From NCBI GenBank assembly GCA_020634435.1, contig JACKBS010000010.1:62001-126000 (forward strand): a DNA stretch of 64,000 nucleotides. The letters run 5' to 3'. Of this stretch, positions 36,606 through 45,400 are shown piece by piece. How positions within the stretch are numbered: the first letter of the stretch is position 1; the number at the start of each line of letters is the position of its first letter. The notes under the pieces are model-generated. The model saw only the letters and a list, made by a program, of their open reading frames with translations. It searched no databases and was not told where the DNA came from. Position numbers and translations under genes: made by a program. Source of the stretch: Ardenticatenaceae bacterium (GTDB lineage: Bacteria; Chloroflexota; Anaerolineae; Promineifilales; Promineifilaceae).

Positions 36606-38855
36606 ATGACGATGACACTCTCTGAAAAACATCTGACGCTGCTGCGGGATGGGTCGGGCATCGCGGACGAGGTGGTCGCCGCTCGCGGCTACCGCACCAT
36701 CACCGATGAGGCCGAGCTGCTCCGGCTGGGCTTTGCTCTCAACCAGTGCCGGGTGCCGGGGTTGCTCCTACCGCTGCACACCACTGACGGCACGCTGGGA
36801 CCGGCCATCTACCGGCCAGACAACCCGCGCGTGGTGGAAAACCGGCGCAAAAAGCTGGACGACGGCACCCATCCCCAGCGAGTCATTAAGTACGAGCAGC
36901 CCAAGGGCGAGGCGGTGCGGGTAGATTGCCCGCCCGTCTGCCAACCGAAACTGGTGGATCCCACCATTCCTTTGTTCATCACTGAAGGGCAGAAGAAGGC
37001 AGATGCTTTAGCGACTATAGGCGCTTGCGCCATTGCCCTCACTGGCGTGTGGAACTGGAAGCAGCGCAACAAATACGGCGGCACCGTCTTCACCAACGAC
37101 CTGGACTACATCGCCTGGGAGAACCGGACCGTCTACCTGGTCTTTGACTCCGACGTGCTCACCAAACAGGGTGTGCGCCAGGCGCTGGAGCGGTTCACCG
37201 ACCACCTGAAGCGCAAAGGAGCAGTGGTGCACCACATCTGGCTGCCACCCCTGGACGACGGCAAAACCGGCGTTGACGACTGGCTGGTGGCCACCGGCAA
37301 GGGGCTTAACGATCTCATCGCCCTCTCGCGTGGCCCACGGCCAGAACCCAAAGCGGCCCCACCCAAGGTGGAGCTGCTGGATGAAGCCCCGGCGCGACTG
37401 GTACGGCCGTTGTCCATCGTCGGCGGCTACAGCTATGCCGCCACCTGGTGCTACGTCAAAATCTCGCAAAGCGAGACGCAGAAGAAGGACGGCACCATCG
37501 TGCGTCACGACCCGCCGCTGCAGCGCTTTGAGAAACGGCTCTTCGTCCTGCGCCAGGATGGCGTCACCTTTGGCGAGGGGGCGGATATGCCGCTGGAGAA
37601 GCTGCCCCTGGAAGTGTACCTGCCAGAAGTGCCGGTGGCCGACCGGCTGCTTTCCGCCAAAGGGATGCGGACTTATGACCCGAAGAACCCGCCGCAAGCG
37701 GCGGTTATCTTTCAGCAGGTGAAGGATGTGGTGAACCGGTTCATCGACTTCGACCACTCGCTGGCCGAGCAGGACACCATGGCCGAACTCATCGCCTGCT
37801 TCATCCTGGCCACCTGGTTCCTGGATGCCTTCACCGTGACGGGCTATCTCTGGCCCAACGGCGACCGGGGCAGCGGCAAGACTCAGCTGCTCCAGGTGGT
37901 GACCGAACTGTCGTACCTGGGGCACGTGGTTCATGCCAGCGGCTCCTTTGCCGCCCTGCGCGACCTGGCCGACTACGGCGCTACCTTGGCCTTTGACGAT
38001 GCTGAGGATCTCTCCGACCCGCGCAGCACCAGCCCCGACAAGCGGGTGCTGCTCCTGGCCGGGACCCGGCGCGGCACCACCATTCCCTTCAAGGAAAAAG
38101 ATGCCGACCAAAACTGGGGCACCCGGCACGTCAATCCGTTTTCCTTTCGCCTCTTCTCCGCCATTCACCTGCCCGACCACGTGCTGGCCAGCCGGACGAT
38201 TATCGTGCCGCTGACGCGCACGCCGGACCGCTACCGGGCCAACGTGGACCCGCTGGAATACAGCCAGTGGCCCCACGACCGGAAGCAGCTCATCGACGAC
38301 TTGTGGTGTCTGGGGCTGCACTACCTGCCGGTGCTGCGGGCATGTGAAGGGTTGGTTAACCAGGAAGCGCGGCTGACGGGTCGCAATCTGGAGCCGTGGC
38401 GCGCCATCCTGGCGGTAGCCCGCTGGCTGACCGATGCAGGCGTGGTGGGCTTGTGGGGCCGGTTGGAGGGGTTGTCCTGGCAGTACCAGGCGGAACGGCC
38501 GCAGCTGGAGACGGATGATTTCACCAGCCTGGTGCTGCGGGCGCTGCTGGATACCTGTGCCAACAGTGCCAGGTGTGCCAGGTGTGCCAGCCACCTGGGA
38601 TATGCAGACAAGGAACATTGGTTGTTTACCGCCAGTGAGCTGGTAGACCTGGTGTTTGAGCTGGCGGCGGAGGAGCTGACGCTCTCCCTGGACCGGCAGA
38701 CGACGGTGAAGATTGGGCTGACGCTGGCCAAGCTGCGCCTGAAGAAGCTGCCCCGCTCTGGTGGGAAAGGCAGCCGGCATTGGTTGGTGACCCTGGCAGA
38801 GCTGAAGCGGTGGGCGGCCGCGTACGGGCTGCCGCTTCCCTCACAGCTCTCATAG
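36606..38855 (+). CDS. Replication protein: TOPRIM-like (DUF3854-type) plus helicase
   Basis: The protein has 749 residues from ATG 36606; a GTG at 36588 is possible. Residues about 110-235 are a TOPRIM-like primase domain of the DUF3854 kind: LFITEGQKKADAL, TVYLVFDSDV and GVDDWL. A P-loop ATPase domain follows with Walker A GDRGSGKT (419-426), Walker B LAFDDAE (461-467) and RHVNPFSFRLFSAIHLP. Such primase-helicases replicate plasmids and integrative elements. A Cys-rich stretch near the C-terminus (CANSARCARCASHLG) is encoded by a direct repeat that recurs, inverted, in the downstream iteron-like region. It starts at the end of the RHH/small-gene pair. Confidence 0.75.
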   Translation: MTMTLSEKHLTLLRDGSGIADEVVAARGYRTITDEAELLRLGFALNQCRVPGLLLPLHTTDGTLGPAIYRPDNPRVVENRRKKLDDGTHPQRVIKYEQPKGEAVRVDCPPVCQPKLVDPTIPLFITEGQKKADALATIGACAIALTGVWNWKQRNKYGGTVFTNDLDYIAWENRTVYLVFDSDVLTKQGVRQALERFTDHLKRKGAVVHHIWLPPLDDGKTGVDDWLVATGKGLNDLIALSRGPRPEPKAAPPKVELLDEAPARLVRPLSIVGGYSYAATWCYVKISQSETQKKDGTIVRHDPPLQRFEKRLFVLRQDGVTFGEGADMPLEKLPLEVYLPEVPVADRLLSAKGMRTYDPKNPPQAAVIFQQVKDVVNRFIDFDHSLAEQDTMAELIACFILATWFLDAFTVTGYLWPNGDRGSGKTQLLQVVTELSYLGHVVHASGSFAALRDLADYGATLAFDDAEDLSDPRSTSPDKRVLLLAGTRRGTTIPFKEKDADQNWGTRHVNPFSFRLFSAIHLPDHVLASRTIIVPLTRTPDRYRANVDPLEYSQWPHDRKQLIDDLWCLGLHYLPVLRACEGLVNQEARLTGRNLEPWRAILAVARWLTDAGVVGLWGRLEGLSWQYQAERPQLETDDFTSLVLRALLDTCANSARCARCASHLGYADKEHWLFTASELVDLVFELAAEELTLSLDRQTTVKIGLTLAKLRLKKLPRSGGKGSRHWLVTLAELKRWAAAYGLPLPSQLS

Positions 38856-39160
38856 CTGTGTGCCAGGCTCTCTGGAAAGTTGGCACACCTGGCCCACCTG
38901 GCACACGTGGCCCAACGATGAGCTTTAGCTTCTGTACTGGCGTCACCCAAAGAGGGCTTTAGAAGATGGAGCAGACTCTTTGAGTGGTTGAACTACCTGG
39001 CACACCTGGCCCACCGGTGAGCAGCTGCCACCCAAAGAGCTAGACAAGCCGCGTACCACACTCTCTGAGTCGTTGGCAACCTGGCACACCTGGCCCGCAG
39101 GGTGCAGGCTGAGTGGGTAGTTGGCCCGGTTTGAAGCTGTCTAACCTGGCACAAATCGTA
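38568..39160. repeat. Iteron-like repeats around the replication gene's end
   Basis: The core CTGGCACACCTGGCCC recurs near 38881-38896, 38998-39013 and 39080-39095, with partial copies near 38898-38912 and 39146-39155. A second element, CACCCAAAGAG, occurs at about 38944 and 39030. Inside the primase gene the inverted form GCCAGGTGTGCCAGGTGTGC begins at 38568. The units are degenerate, about 83 and 117 bp apart. The 370-bp gap between 38856 and 39225 consists largely of them. This is the best candidate replication origin. Confidence 0.65.
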
Positions 39161-39225
39161 CGTTGACAATTGAATAGATGAAAATGCCAATTGCATAGGC
39201 AGGGTAAAACGGTAGAATCTGCCCC

Positions 39226-39438
39226 ATGAATGAAGAGTGGATTACCACAGCCGAAGCGGCCAACCTCAGTGGTTACCATGTCAATCATATCCGGCGCTTG
39301 ATTCGTCAGGAGGAGATTGAAGCAAGAAAGTTTGGCCCAATTTGGCAGGTGAATAAGACGTCATTTGTTGATTATTTGGAAACGGCACGTCAGTCAGAAG
39401 ACAAACGCTGGGGGCCAAAGCCAGAGAAGAACGATTAG
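39226..39438 (+). CDS. Excisionase-like HTH protein
   Basis: This 70-residue protein of the MerR-like excisionase/helix-turn-helix_17 type reads EEWITTAEAANLSGYHVNHI, RRLIRQEEIEARKFG, then WQVNKTSFVDYLE. This is the pattern of Xis and phage/plasmid DNA-binding proteins that help excision or control integrase genes. The start is at ATG 39226; no strong Shine-Dalgarno is visible, but TTGACA at 39163-39168 is a candidate -35. It lies between the iteron-like repeats and a candidate non-coding RNA. Confidence 0.75.
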   Translation: MNEEWITTAEAANLSGYHVNHIRRLIRQEEIEARKFGPIWQVNKTSFVDYLETARQSEDKRWGPKPEKND

Positions 39439-39454
39439 GTCCGTTCACCTTTAG

Positions 39455-39482
39455 TAGACAAGCACTTTTTTTTCAGTATAAT
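39455..39482 (+). promoter_or_regulatory. Near-consensus promoter
   Basis: TAGACA (39455-39460), 16 bp, then a perfect TATAAT (39477-39482). The predicted start is near 39489. No ORF with a ribosome site begins for about 265 bp, so the first product is probably RNA. Confidence 0.7.
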
Positions 39483-39484
39483 AC

Positions 39485-39499
39485 GTTCAATAGTTGAAC
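39485..39499. promoter_or_regulatory. Inverted repeat over the start site
   Basis: GTTCAA-TAG-TTGAAC is a perfect 6-bp inverted repeat covering the predicted transcription start, a typical operator position. Confidence 0.5.
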
Positions 39500-39673
39500 A
39501 TATTCTACCCTATTAACGGGCTACAAAAGTGCTGCGAACACCGATGTAGCCCTAACCCCTCCGCTGAGTAGACAGCGAATGGGCTGACCGGATTTTAGCA
39601 CACGTCTCACTTCGGTGACACGTGCCGCACGGGCAACCCTGGCGACAGCGTTATGGGTTGCCCGTTTTGTTTT
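39489..39673 (+). ncRNA. Candidate structured RNA ending in a terminator
   Basis: From the near-consensus promoter a run of hairpins follows. GGGCTACA/TGTAGCCC (39518-39525 with 39545-39552) encloses GTG...CAC. CGCTG/CAGCG spans 39562-39577. CACGT-TCAC/GTGA-ACGTG has a TTCG loop (39601-39623). Last comes an intrinsic terminator, CGGGCAACCC/GGGTTGCCCG (39630-39664) with TTTTGTTTT. It has no credible ORF. It could be an independent regulatory RNA of about 185 nt or the 5' leader of the next gene. I do not recognise a known family. Confidence 0.5.
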
Positions 39674-39702
39674 CCCCAAACGGGTCACCCCTCTCGTTTC
39701 CC

Positions 39703-39738
39703 CGCCTCATCGCTGGCAGCAGTGGTGAGGCTTTTTTT
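39703..39738 (+). terminator. Second hairpin with T tract before the membrane gene
   Basis: GCCTCA and TGAGGC close a stem with inner CTG/CAG, followed by seven T's. It ends only 7 bp before the GGAGGT of the next gene, the arrangement of a transcription attenuator. Confidence 0.6.
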
Positions 39739-39753
39739 ATCCCTGGAGGTGCA

Positions 39754-40506
39754 ATGAAAGCAAAAGTACAAATTGGCGCGACCATTCTCTCGCTGCTGGC
39801 CCTGTTGACCTACACCCTGGTCCACACTGGCGGCCTGCTGGCCCGCTATGTTCACCCGGCCATCATTGGCTATGTGGCGGCGTTTGGCATTGAGGCCGCG
39901 GTGGTCAGCCTCTCGCTGCGCATTGGCGAGCTGCGCCGCACCAAACAATCTACCGGCTTCTTTCTCTTTGTCCTGATCGCCGTTGTCGTCGTCTCGGCCG
40001 TGGCCAACATCGCTGAAGGGTTTACGGCCGTGCAGGACGAGGCGCTAACGCTGGCGACCGTGCGAACCCTGGATCCGGTTCAGGCAATTATCGGCCTGTC
40101 GGCCACCGGGCTAGTGTCCCTTATCGTGCTGGCCCTGGCCGAAATCCTGGGCACCGACGTGGAAACGGCCGTTAAGCAGGCGGACAAGGAACGGAAGCGG
40201 CCAACGACGAGCAAGACGACCAAAACGGAAACGGCCGTTTCGGAAGAAGTACCCCAAGATGTTGAAGGTGAAGAAATGAACCGTCTCGAACGTGCCCGAG
40301 CCGTGAAGGCGGAGAAAGACGCCATCAGCCGGGCCGAGGCGTTGGAACTGCTGCTGGCCTTTGTCGCCGACAACCCGGACGCCAGCCTGTCGCGTATCGG
40401 ACGGCACATTAGCCGTTCCAAGTCTACCGTGGCCACCTACGTCCAGGAGTTGCAAGACGCTGGACAGCTGCGCCGGAACGGAGATGGATGGCAAATACTG
40501 TCTTGA
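39754..40506 (+). CDS. Membrane protein with C-terminal winged helix
   Basis: The protein has 250 residues; ATG 39754 follows GGAGGT by 3-4 nt. Four hydrophobic segments occupy residues 1-135 (TILSLLALLTYTLVHTGGLL, AIIGYVAAFGIEAAVVSLSL, FFLFVLIAVVVVSAVANIA, IGLSATGLVSLIVLALAEIL). After a Lys/Thr/Glu linker there is a winged helix near 190-250 (LLAFVADNPDASLSRIG, SKSTVATYVQELQDAGQLRR). It is a membrane-anchored DNA-binding protein, possibly tethering the element or sensing a signal. The linker has two ACGGCCGT octamers. Two terminator-like hairpins lie directly upstream. No family name is assigned. Confidence 0.65.
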   Translation: MKAKVQIGATILSLLALLTYTLVHTGGLLARYVHPAIIGYVAAFGIEAAVVSLSLRIGELRRTKQSTGFFLFVLIAVVVVSAVANIAEGFTAVQDEALTLATVRTLDPVQAIIGLSATGLVSLIVLALAEILGTDVETAVKQADKERKRPTTSKTTKTETAVSEEVPQDVEGEEMNRLERARAVKAEKDAISRAEALELLLAFVADNPDASLSRIGRHISRSKSTVATYVQELQDAGQLRRNGDGWQILS

Positions 40507-40682
40507 TAGGCGTCAAGGCAGCACAGTCTCTGGCTTTCCTACCCCACCAATCTTTAAGGCTAACGACTCAAAAATTTGGCAAAGGTAGATGTCAGGTTAC
40601 AAGAATTTTTCTACAGGATTTTGAGAAACATTAAACCAATCACTCACGCGTGATGAGTGAACAAATAAATGGAGAAAATATT

Positions 40683-42272
40683 ATGCGAATTAAAGCCGCA
40701 GTTTACACCAGAGTAAGCACAAACGAACAAACCAAAGGGTACAGTCTGCCGACTCAGGCCAAGGGATGTAAAGAATACGCTTTAAGTCACGGGTTGGAGG
40801 TTGTGGCCGTCATTAATGATGATATTAGCGGGGCAACCCAACTGAGTGATCGTGAAGGTGGCCAACAATTACTCAGTCTGGTGGATAACCAAGAAATTCA
40901 AGCGGTAATTGTCTGGCGTTTAGACCGATTGTCTCGCCCACCCGAAGGAGAATATTCTCGCCTGCTTACCACAATCGAGTATTTAGCTCGGCATGGGGTC
41001 AGCGTCCACGATTGTGAAACGGGAGAGGTTAAAAAGGATATGGCCAGCATCATGATCGCCTTTTTCAAAGGGCTGGCAGCCAGTCAAGAACGTTCGGCAA
41101 TTCGCGAACGCACGATGCGTGGAATTGAGGCAAAAGCACGTGAGGGGAAATGGATTGGACAAGGTGATGCACCTTACGGGTATGAAAAGGTGGGTATTGG
41201 ACGGGAAGCGTATCTGAAAATCGACCCTGAAAGAGCAGCTGTTGTACGGCGTATTTTTGATTTGTATGTTAGGAACATTGGGCAACCCCTTAGCTTCAAA
41301 CAAATTGCCGTTTTATTGACCCAAGAAGGCGTTACCTCTCCTGGACAGGTCAAGCGTGGTGGCCGTAAGGGAAATGGTGGCTGGCACACAGCAACGGTAA
41401 GCAAACGAATTATAAACAATCCGAACTACATCGGTGTTTTTACAGCGCAGGGATACACAATCCATATGCCTGAGTTGGCTATCGTTGACGAAGAAATCTG
41501 GAAAGCGGCGCAAGAGCGGAAAGAGAAAAATCGTCTAAACTCTTCGCGAAATCAAAAGCGGAAATATCTGCTGGCAGGGCGACTGACGTGCATCTGCGGA
41601 GCAAAAATGCAAGGTGAATCCAAGAAGCGTCGGGCTGGAGGTTACAACGTTTACTATCGTTGCCAGAATCATCGCTATGATCATCTGGTCGGAGTCTGTC
41701 CTGTAAACTATGTGCGCAGTGATTTGCTCGAACCAAAGGTATGGGAATGGTTAACTGAGCTCCTCACCAATCCAGCGAACGTTGAAGAAGGGCTTCGCCA
41801 TATGACCGAGGAATCTGACATTCTGGCTGCACCACTTCACGAGGAGCTAGAAATTGTCGAAGACCTGTTAAATAATGTGAATCGCAAAATTGAGCGACTG
41901 GTCGCAGCGTTCAGTGATGAAGAGGATGATGTTACAGCTGAAGCTTTGCGAAAAAGCTACAAAGAAAAAGCGGAATTGAAGACTAGTTTAGAAAAACAGC
42001 GACAAAATCTGTTGGCCCAACTGAACCAGATGGAGCTATCTCCATCGCTCATTGACGAAATTATCTCAATCACAACTAAGATTGCTACTTTGTTACCCAC
42101 TGGCTCTCACGCAAAAAGACGCCACATTTTGGATGTACTAAATGTAAAAGTCCAACTGCAAGAAGGCAATACGGCCGAATACGCTATCCGGGTAAGCTGC
42201 TATCTGAAGAAAGAACCGATGCTGATTGAGTTATGTGGTCATCGGTTCAAATCCGGCTGCCCCGACAGATAA
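40683..42272 (+). CDS. Large serine recombinase
   Basis: The protein has 529 residues; ATG 40683 follows GGAG by 8 nt. The N-terminal resolvase domain begins AAVYTRVSTNEQTKGYS with catalytic Ser12 and contains VIVWRLDRLSR and QERSAIRERTMRGIEAKAREG. A recombinase domain follows (APYGYEK, ERAAVVRRIFDLYV, SKRIINNPNYIGVF). Then comes a zinc ribbon (LTCICGAKM, YYRCQNH, GVCPVNYV) and a coiled coil, the full architecture of phage and ICE integrases. Unlike its neighbours it lacks the ACGGCCGT octamer, and its composition is more AT-rich, suggesting a different origin. The last residues (GHRFKSGCPDR) look like a translated tRNA 3' end, which would put an attachment site at the gene's end. Confidence 0.93.
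   Translation: MRIKAAVYTRVSTNEQTKGYSLPTQAKGCKEYALSHGLEVVAVINDDISGATQLSDREGGQQLLSLVDNQEIQAVIVWRLDRLSRPPEGEYSRLLTTIEYLARHGVSVHDCETGEVKKDMASIMIAFFKGLAASQERSAIRERTMRGIEAKAREGKWIGQGDAPYGYEKVGIGREAYLKIDPERAAVVRRIFDLYVRNIGQPLSFKQIAVLLTQEGVTSPGQVKRGGRKGNGGWHTATVSKRIINNPNYIGVFTAQGYTIHMPELAIVDEEIWKAAQERKEKNRLNSSRNQKRKYLLAGRLTCICGAKMQGESKKRRAGGYNVYYRCQNHRYDHLVGVCPVNYVRSDLLEPKVWEWLTELLTNPANVEEGLRHMTEESDILAAPLHEELEIVEDLLNNVNRKIERLVAAFSDEEDDVTAEALRKSYKEKAELKTSLEKQRQNLLAQLNQMELSPSLIDEIISITTKIATLLPTGSHAKRRHILDVLNVKVQLQEGNTAEYAIRVSCYLKKEPMLIELCGHRFKSGCPDR
42240..42267 (+). other. tRNA-3'-end-like sequence, candidate attachment site
   Basis: GGTTCAAATCC looks like a tRNA T-loop with its stems, and is followed by CTGCCCCGACA, which resembles an acceptor strand and discriminator. 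Here it codes the last residues of the serine recombinase. There is no tRNA body. It may be the tRNA half of an att site. I did not find the partner copy in this window. Confidence 0.4.
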
Positions 42273-42274
42273 TG

Positions 42275-42311
42275 AAAACGGCCGTTCTTCACTGAGGAAC
42301 GGCCGTTTTTG
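42275..42311 (+). terminator. Terminator built from two ACGGCCGT octamers
   Basis: AAAACGGCCGTTC (42275-42287) and GAACGGCCGTTTT (42297-42309) form a perfect 13-bp stem around TTCACTGAG, ending in a T run. It closes the recombinase gene. Each arm contains the iterated octamer. Confidence 0.9.
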
Positions 42312-42499
42312 CTGCTTTGGGAAAGGTTGATCACACATGCAGGAGTGACGAGTGTCGCTCACTCACGTGTATAAAGCTAATTTTCTTGCCGAAGCATGTT
42401 ACACAAACATTTTTTACTGATAATGACTCCTCCCATTACATTTTAGTACCCATTCAGAATTAACATCATTCCCTCTTTTTCAGATGAATTTCTAGCATC

Positions 42500-45400
42500 C
42501 TACGATGCAACGGCCGTTACTTTATCCTTAAAAAGCTGCCAATCTGCGTGTTCAGGTACGGCCGTTTCCCCAAAAATCTTTATCGCCTTGCAGTAATATT
42601 GTCGAGCTAAGTCAACATTACCTTCCGCATTCGCCAAATCACCGCTTGCCAGTAGACGATAGGATGAAAAGAAGTGATCAGTTACCAGCGCCTGTTCCTG
42701 AATATGGCACGCTTTCTCTAAACAATCGCGGGCATCATCTAAGGCACCATTGGCCAAATGGCAATTTGCCAGACAAATGTAAGCATCAGCCGTTTCATAA
42801 TGAGTTGGCTGTTTGATTACTAAAATCGCTAATGCTCTCTCCAGGTAGTGTTGGGCATCTTCAATATTGCCGATGAGATAAAAATGTTGTCCTAAAAAGT
42901 TCAAACTCTGCCCAATCAGGTAAGAATCGGCCGGTAATTGTTCTTGGTGAATAGCGAGTGAGCGTTGCATATCTTGCTCTGCTTCCCCTGTTAAACCTAT
43001 TTTGCTTTTGGTATGCCCCAGGTTTAGCCAACTCAAGGCTGTTATGTGATGTTGTTCGCCTAAGCTTTCCCGACGAATCTGTAATCCTCGTTCATGATAG
43101 GCCAGGGCGGTTGCATATTCGCCACGCTGCATTGCTAAAACGCCCAGGTTATTGAGGGACATGGCAATCGAGGGGTTTGTTGCTGGGAATAAACTTTCGC
43201 GAATGGTGAGAGAGCGTCTGTTTGCTGCCTCGCTTTCTGGAAACAGGTTCATGGTTTTTAACAAAAGCGCCATATTAAATAGCGTCAAGGCGATTTGTTG
43301 TTCATCTGGCGGTGAGAGCTGTTCATAAACTGCTAAAGCTTGTTCATAATAAGTTTTAGCCGTGGCCAGAGACCCTGCCTGACGGTGAAGAATGGCGAGA
43401 TTGTGCAAGGCTTGGGCCGTGAGGGTATGGGTTTCCCCCAGGATCTCTTTGCGGATGGCTAACACGGCTTCGTACATCGGCCAAGCTTCATCTCGTCTGC
43501 TCGTTTCCCACATCAACGTGCCTAACAGAGCCAGCAAATCGGCAAGTACCAGATCGTCATTTAATTGCAGAGCCTGACGAGCCGAAACGGCCGTTTCCAA
43601 AATAGCAATCGCCACCTCACGCGCACCAATATCCCGCTGGTGTCGCCCCCACCACAAAGGCAACTGCGTTCCCAAATCATCCCCTCGCGCCACCCCCTTT
43701 TGTACCAACCATTGTAGATGCGCCGGATTGACGGGCAGATTCCCCAAGAAGCGCGTCTTTGAAAATTGAGCTGCCAGCACGTTTATCACTTGTCGTTCAA
43801 CGACCGTTCGCCCGGCCACCACCTCTGTTTCAGACAACTCAGCCTCGGCATAGGTGGCCACCAAACGGTGAAGCTGCACATTTTCTGATGCCACTTCGCG
43901 CACGATGCCTAGCATGAGCAATCGCGTCAAGCCATCTATCGCCAATAGCTCCTGCATCAAATCATCGGCCCCATCCTGAACACAGGCCAAAAGTAACTGT
44001 TTGGGAATCGCTTCCCCATGGGCGAAGGCGATGGCATTAGCCAATAAACGTATGGCCATCCTGTCCACTTCATCAGCGGCATCCAGCTGCTCAAAGTTTA
44101 AGGCAAAGGTGCGGGCAACATTTAGCTCATGCCCCGTGGGTGAATGGGTTACCCCACGCCCCTGTAATGATGGATGTTGCAGCAGCCCTTTTTCCCGCAG
44201 TTGCTGCAAATATTGGGCAGGCGTTATTTGCTGATAACGGCGCAAAAAGCCACCGGCTAAATAGAGGGCTAAGGGTAAGTCGCCGCTTTCGGCTGCCATT
44301 TCATCGGCTGTTGGGCCATCTAAGCCCGCGACCAGCTTTTGCAGCAGCCGAATGCTTTCTAAACGCGCTAAATGATGCAATGGGATAGGCATCACCCCGA
44401 GTTCAGGTGACCATACCCCGCGTTTGGTTGTGATCAAGACACGGCATCCACCCGTAACTGGTAACCATTGCGTAAGCAATGCTTCATCTTCACAGGTGTC
44501 AAAGATGAGCAAGCGGGGGATCGGTTCCTGCCACGCCTTCAGCACGCGGCCCACCTTGTCAGCTTGGGTCAGCCGCTCTGCATCCTGATAAAGCCCTAAG
44601 CCGCGTTCACCGCCAATTATCATCACCTCTTCGGCCACATTTTGTCCATTGGCAAAGCTGAGCCAAAAGACGCCGCCGGGAAAGAAACGGCCGTAACGAT
44701 AACAAAACTCCACTGCCAACTGCGTCTTGCCTAGACCACCCATCCCCGTAATGGCTACCGCACGTTGTCCGGCGTCCCCCTCCTCTGGCAACAATGCCTG
44801 CCCTATCTCCAGCAATGTGTCTCGGCGACCGACAAAATCCCGGTTGCGCTGGTACGGCACATACGCATGGCTTGGTAGATTGTCTGGCTCAGGCAGTTCA
44901 TCGGAGGCAGGTGGCCTGGTAGGAAGTCCGACAACGGTGTTCCAGGCGACGCCCCCGCCGTGAGTTTCTTTGAACGTTTCAATTTGGACGATCAGCTGGC
45001 GTGTCTCATCCATTGGCTCTACGCCCAGCTCCTGCCAAAGCCGTTGGCGACTGACTGAATACTGTTGCAGCGCCACATTAATTTGACCGCTGGCGGCCAA
45101 CAGCTGCAACAAATGCCGCAGTGCCTCTTCATCCAGCTCGTCCAGCGCTAGCCAGCGTTGGGCGATGGCCACCCCTTTTACCCAGTCGTTTTGCGCTCGA
45201 TATTCGTCGCAGAGCTGGCGAAATGCGCCGATGACGCGCTGCCGCAGCTTTTCGCGGGTGAGCAGCAGCCACTCGTTGAAGCGCGGCGCTTCCTCCAGAT
45301 AGAATCCTTCCAGCAGATCGCCCCGATACAGGGCAAGCGCAGCGCTGATTTGCTCAGCGTCGTCGCTGTCCAGCCCAGCCATCAGGGAATGGTAGTCGGT

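Noticed and set aside
37008..38780. A 590-codon ORF on the minus strand
   Set aside because: It is fully antisense to the replication gene, whose domains are clear; a GC-rich shadow frame.
42240..42267. A complete tRNA gene
   Set aside because: Only a T-loop and acceptor-like end is present; there is no D-arm or anticodon arm upstream because that DNA codes for the recombinase.
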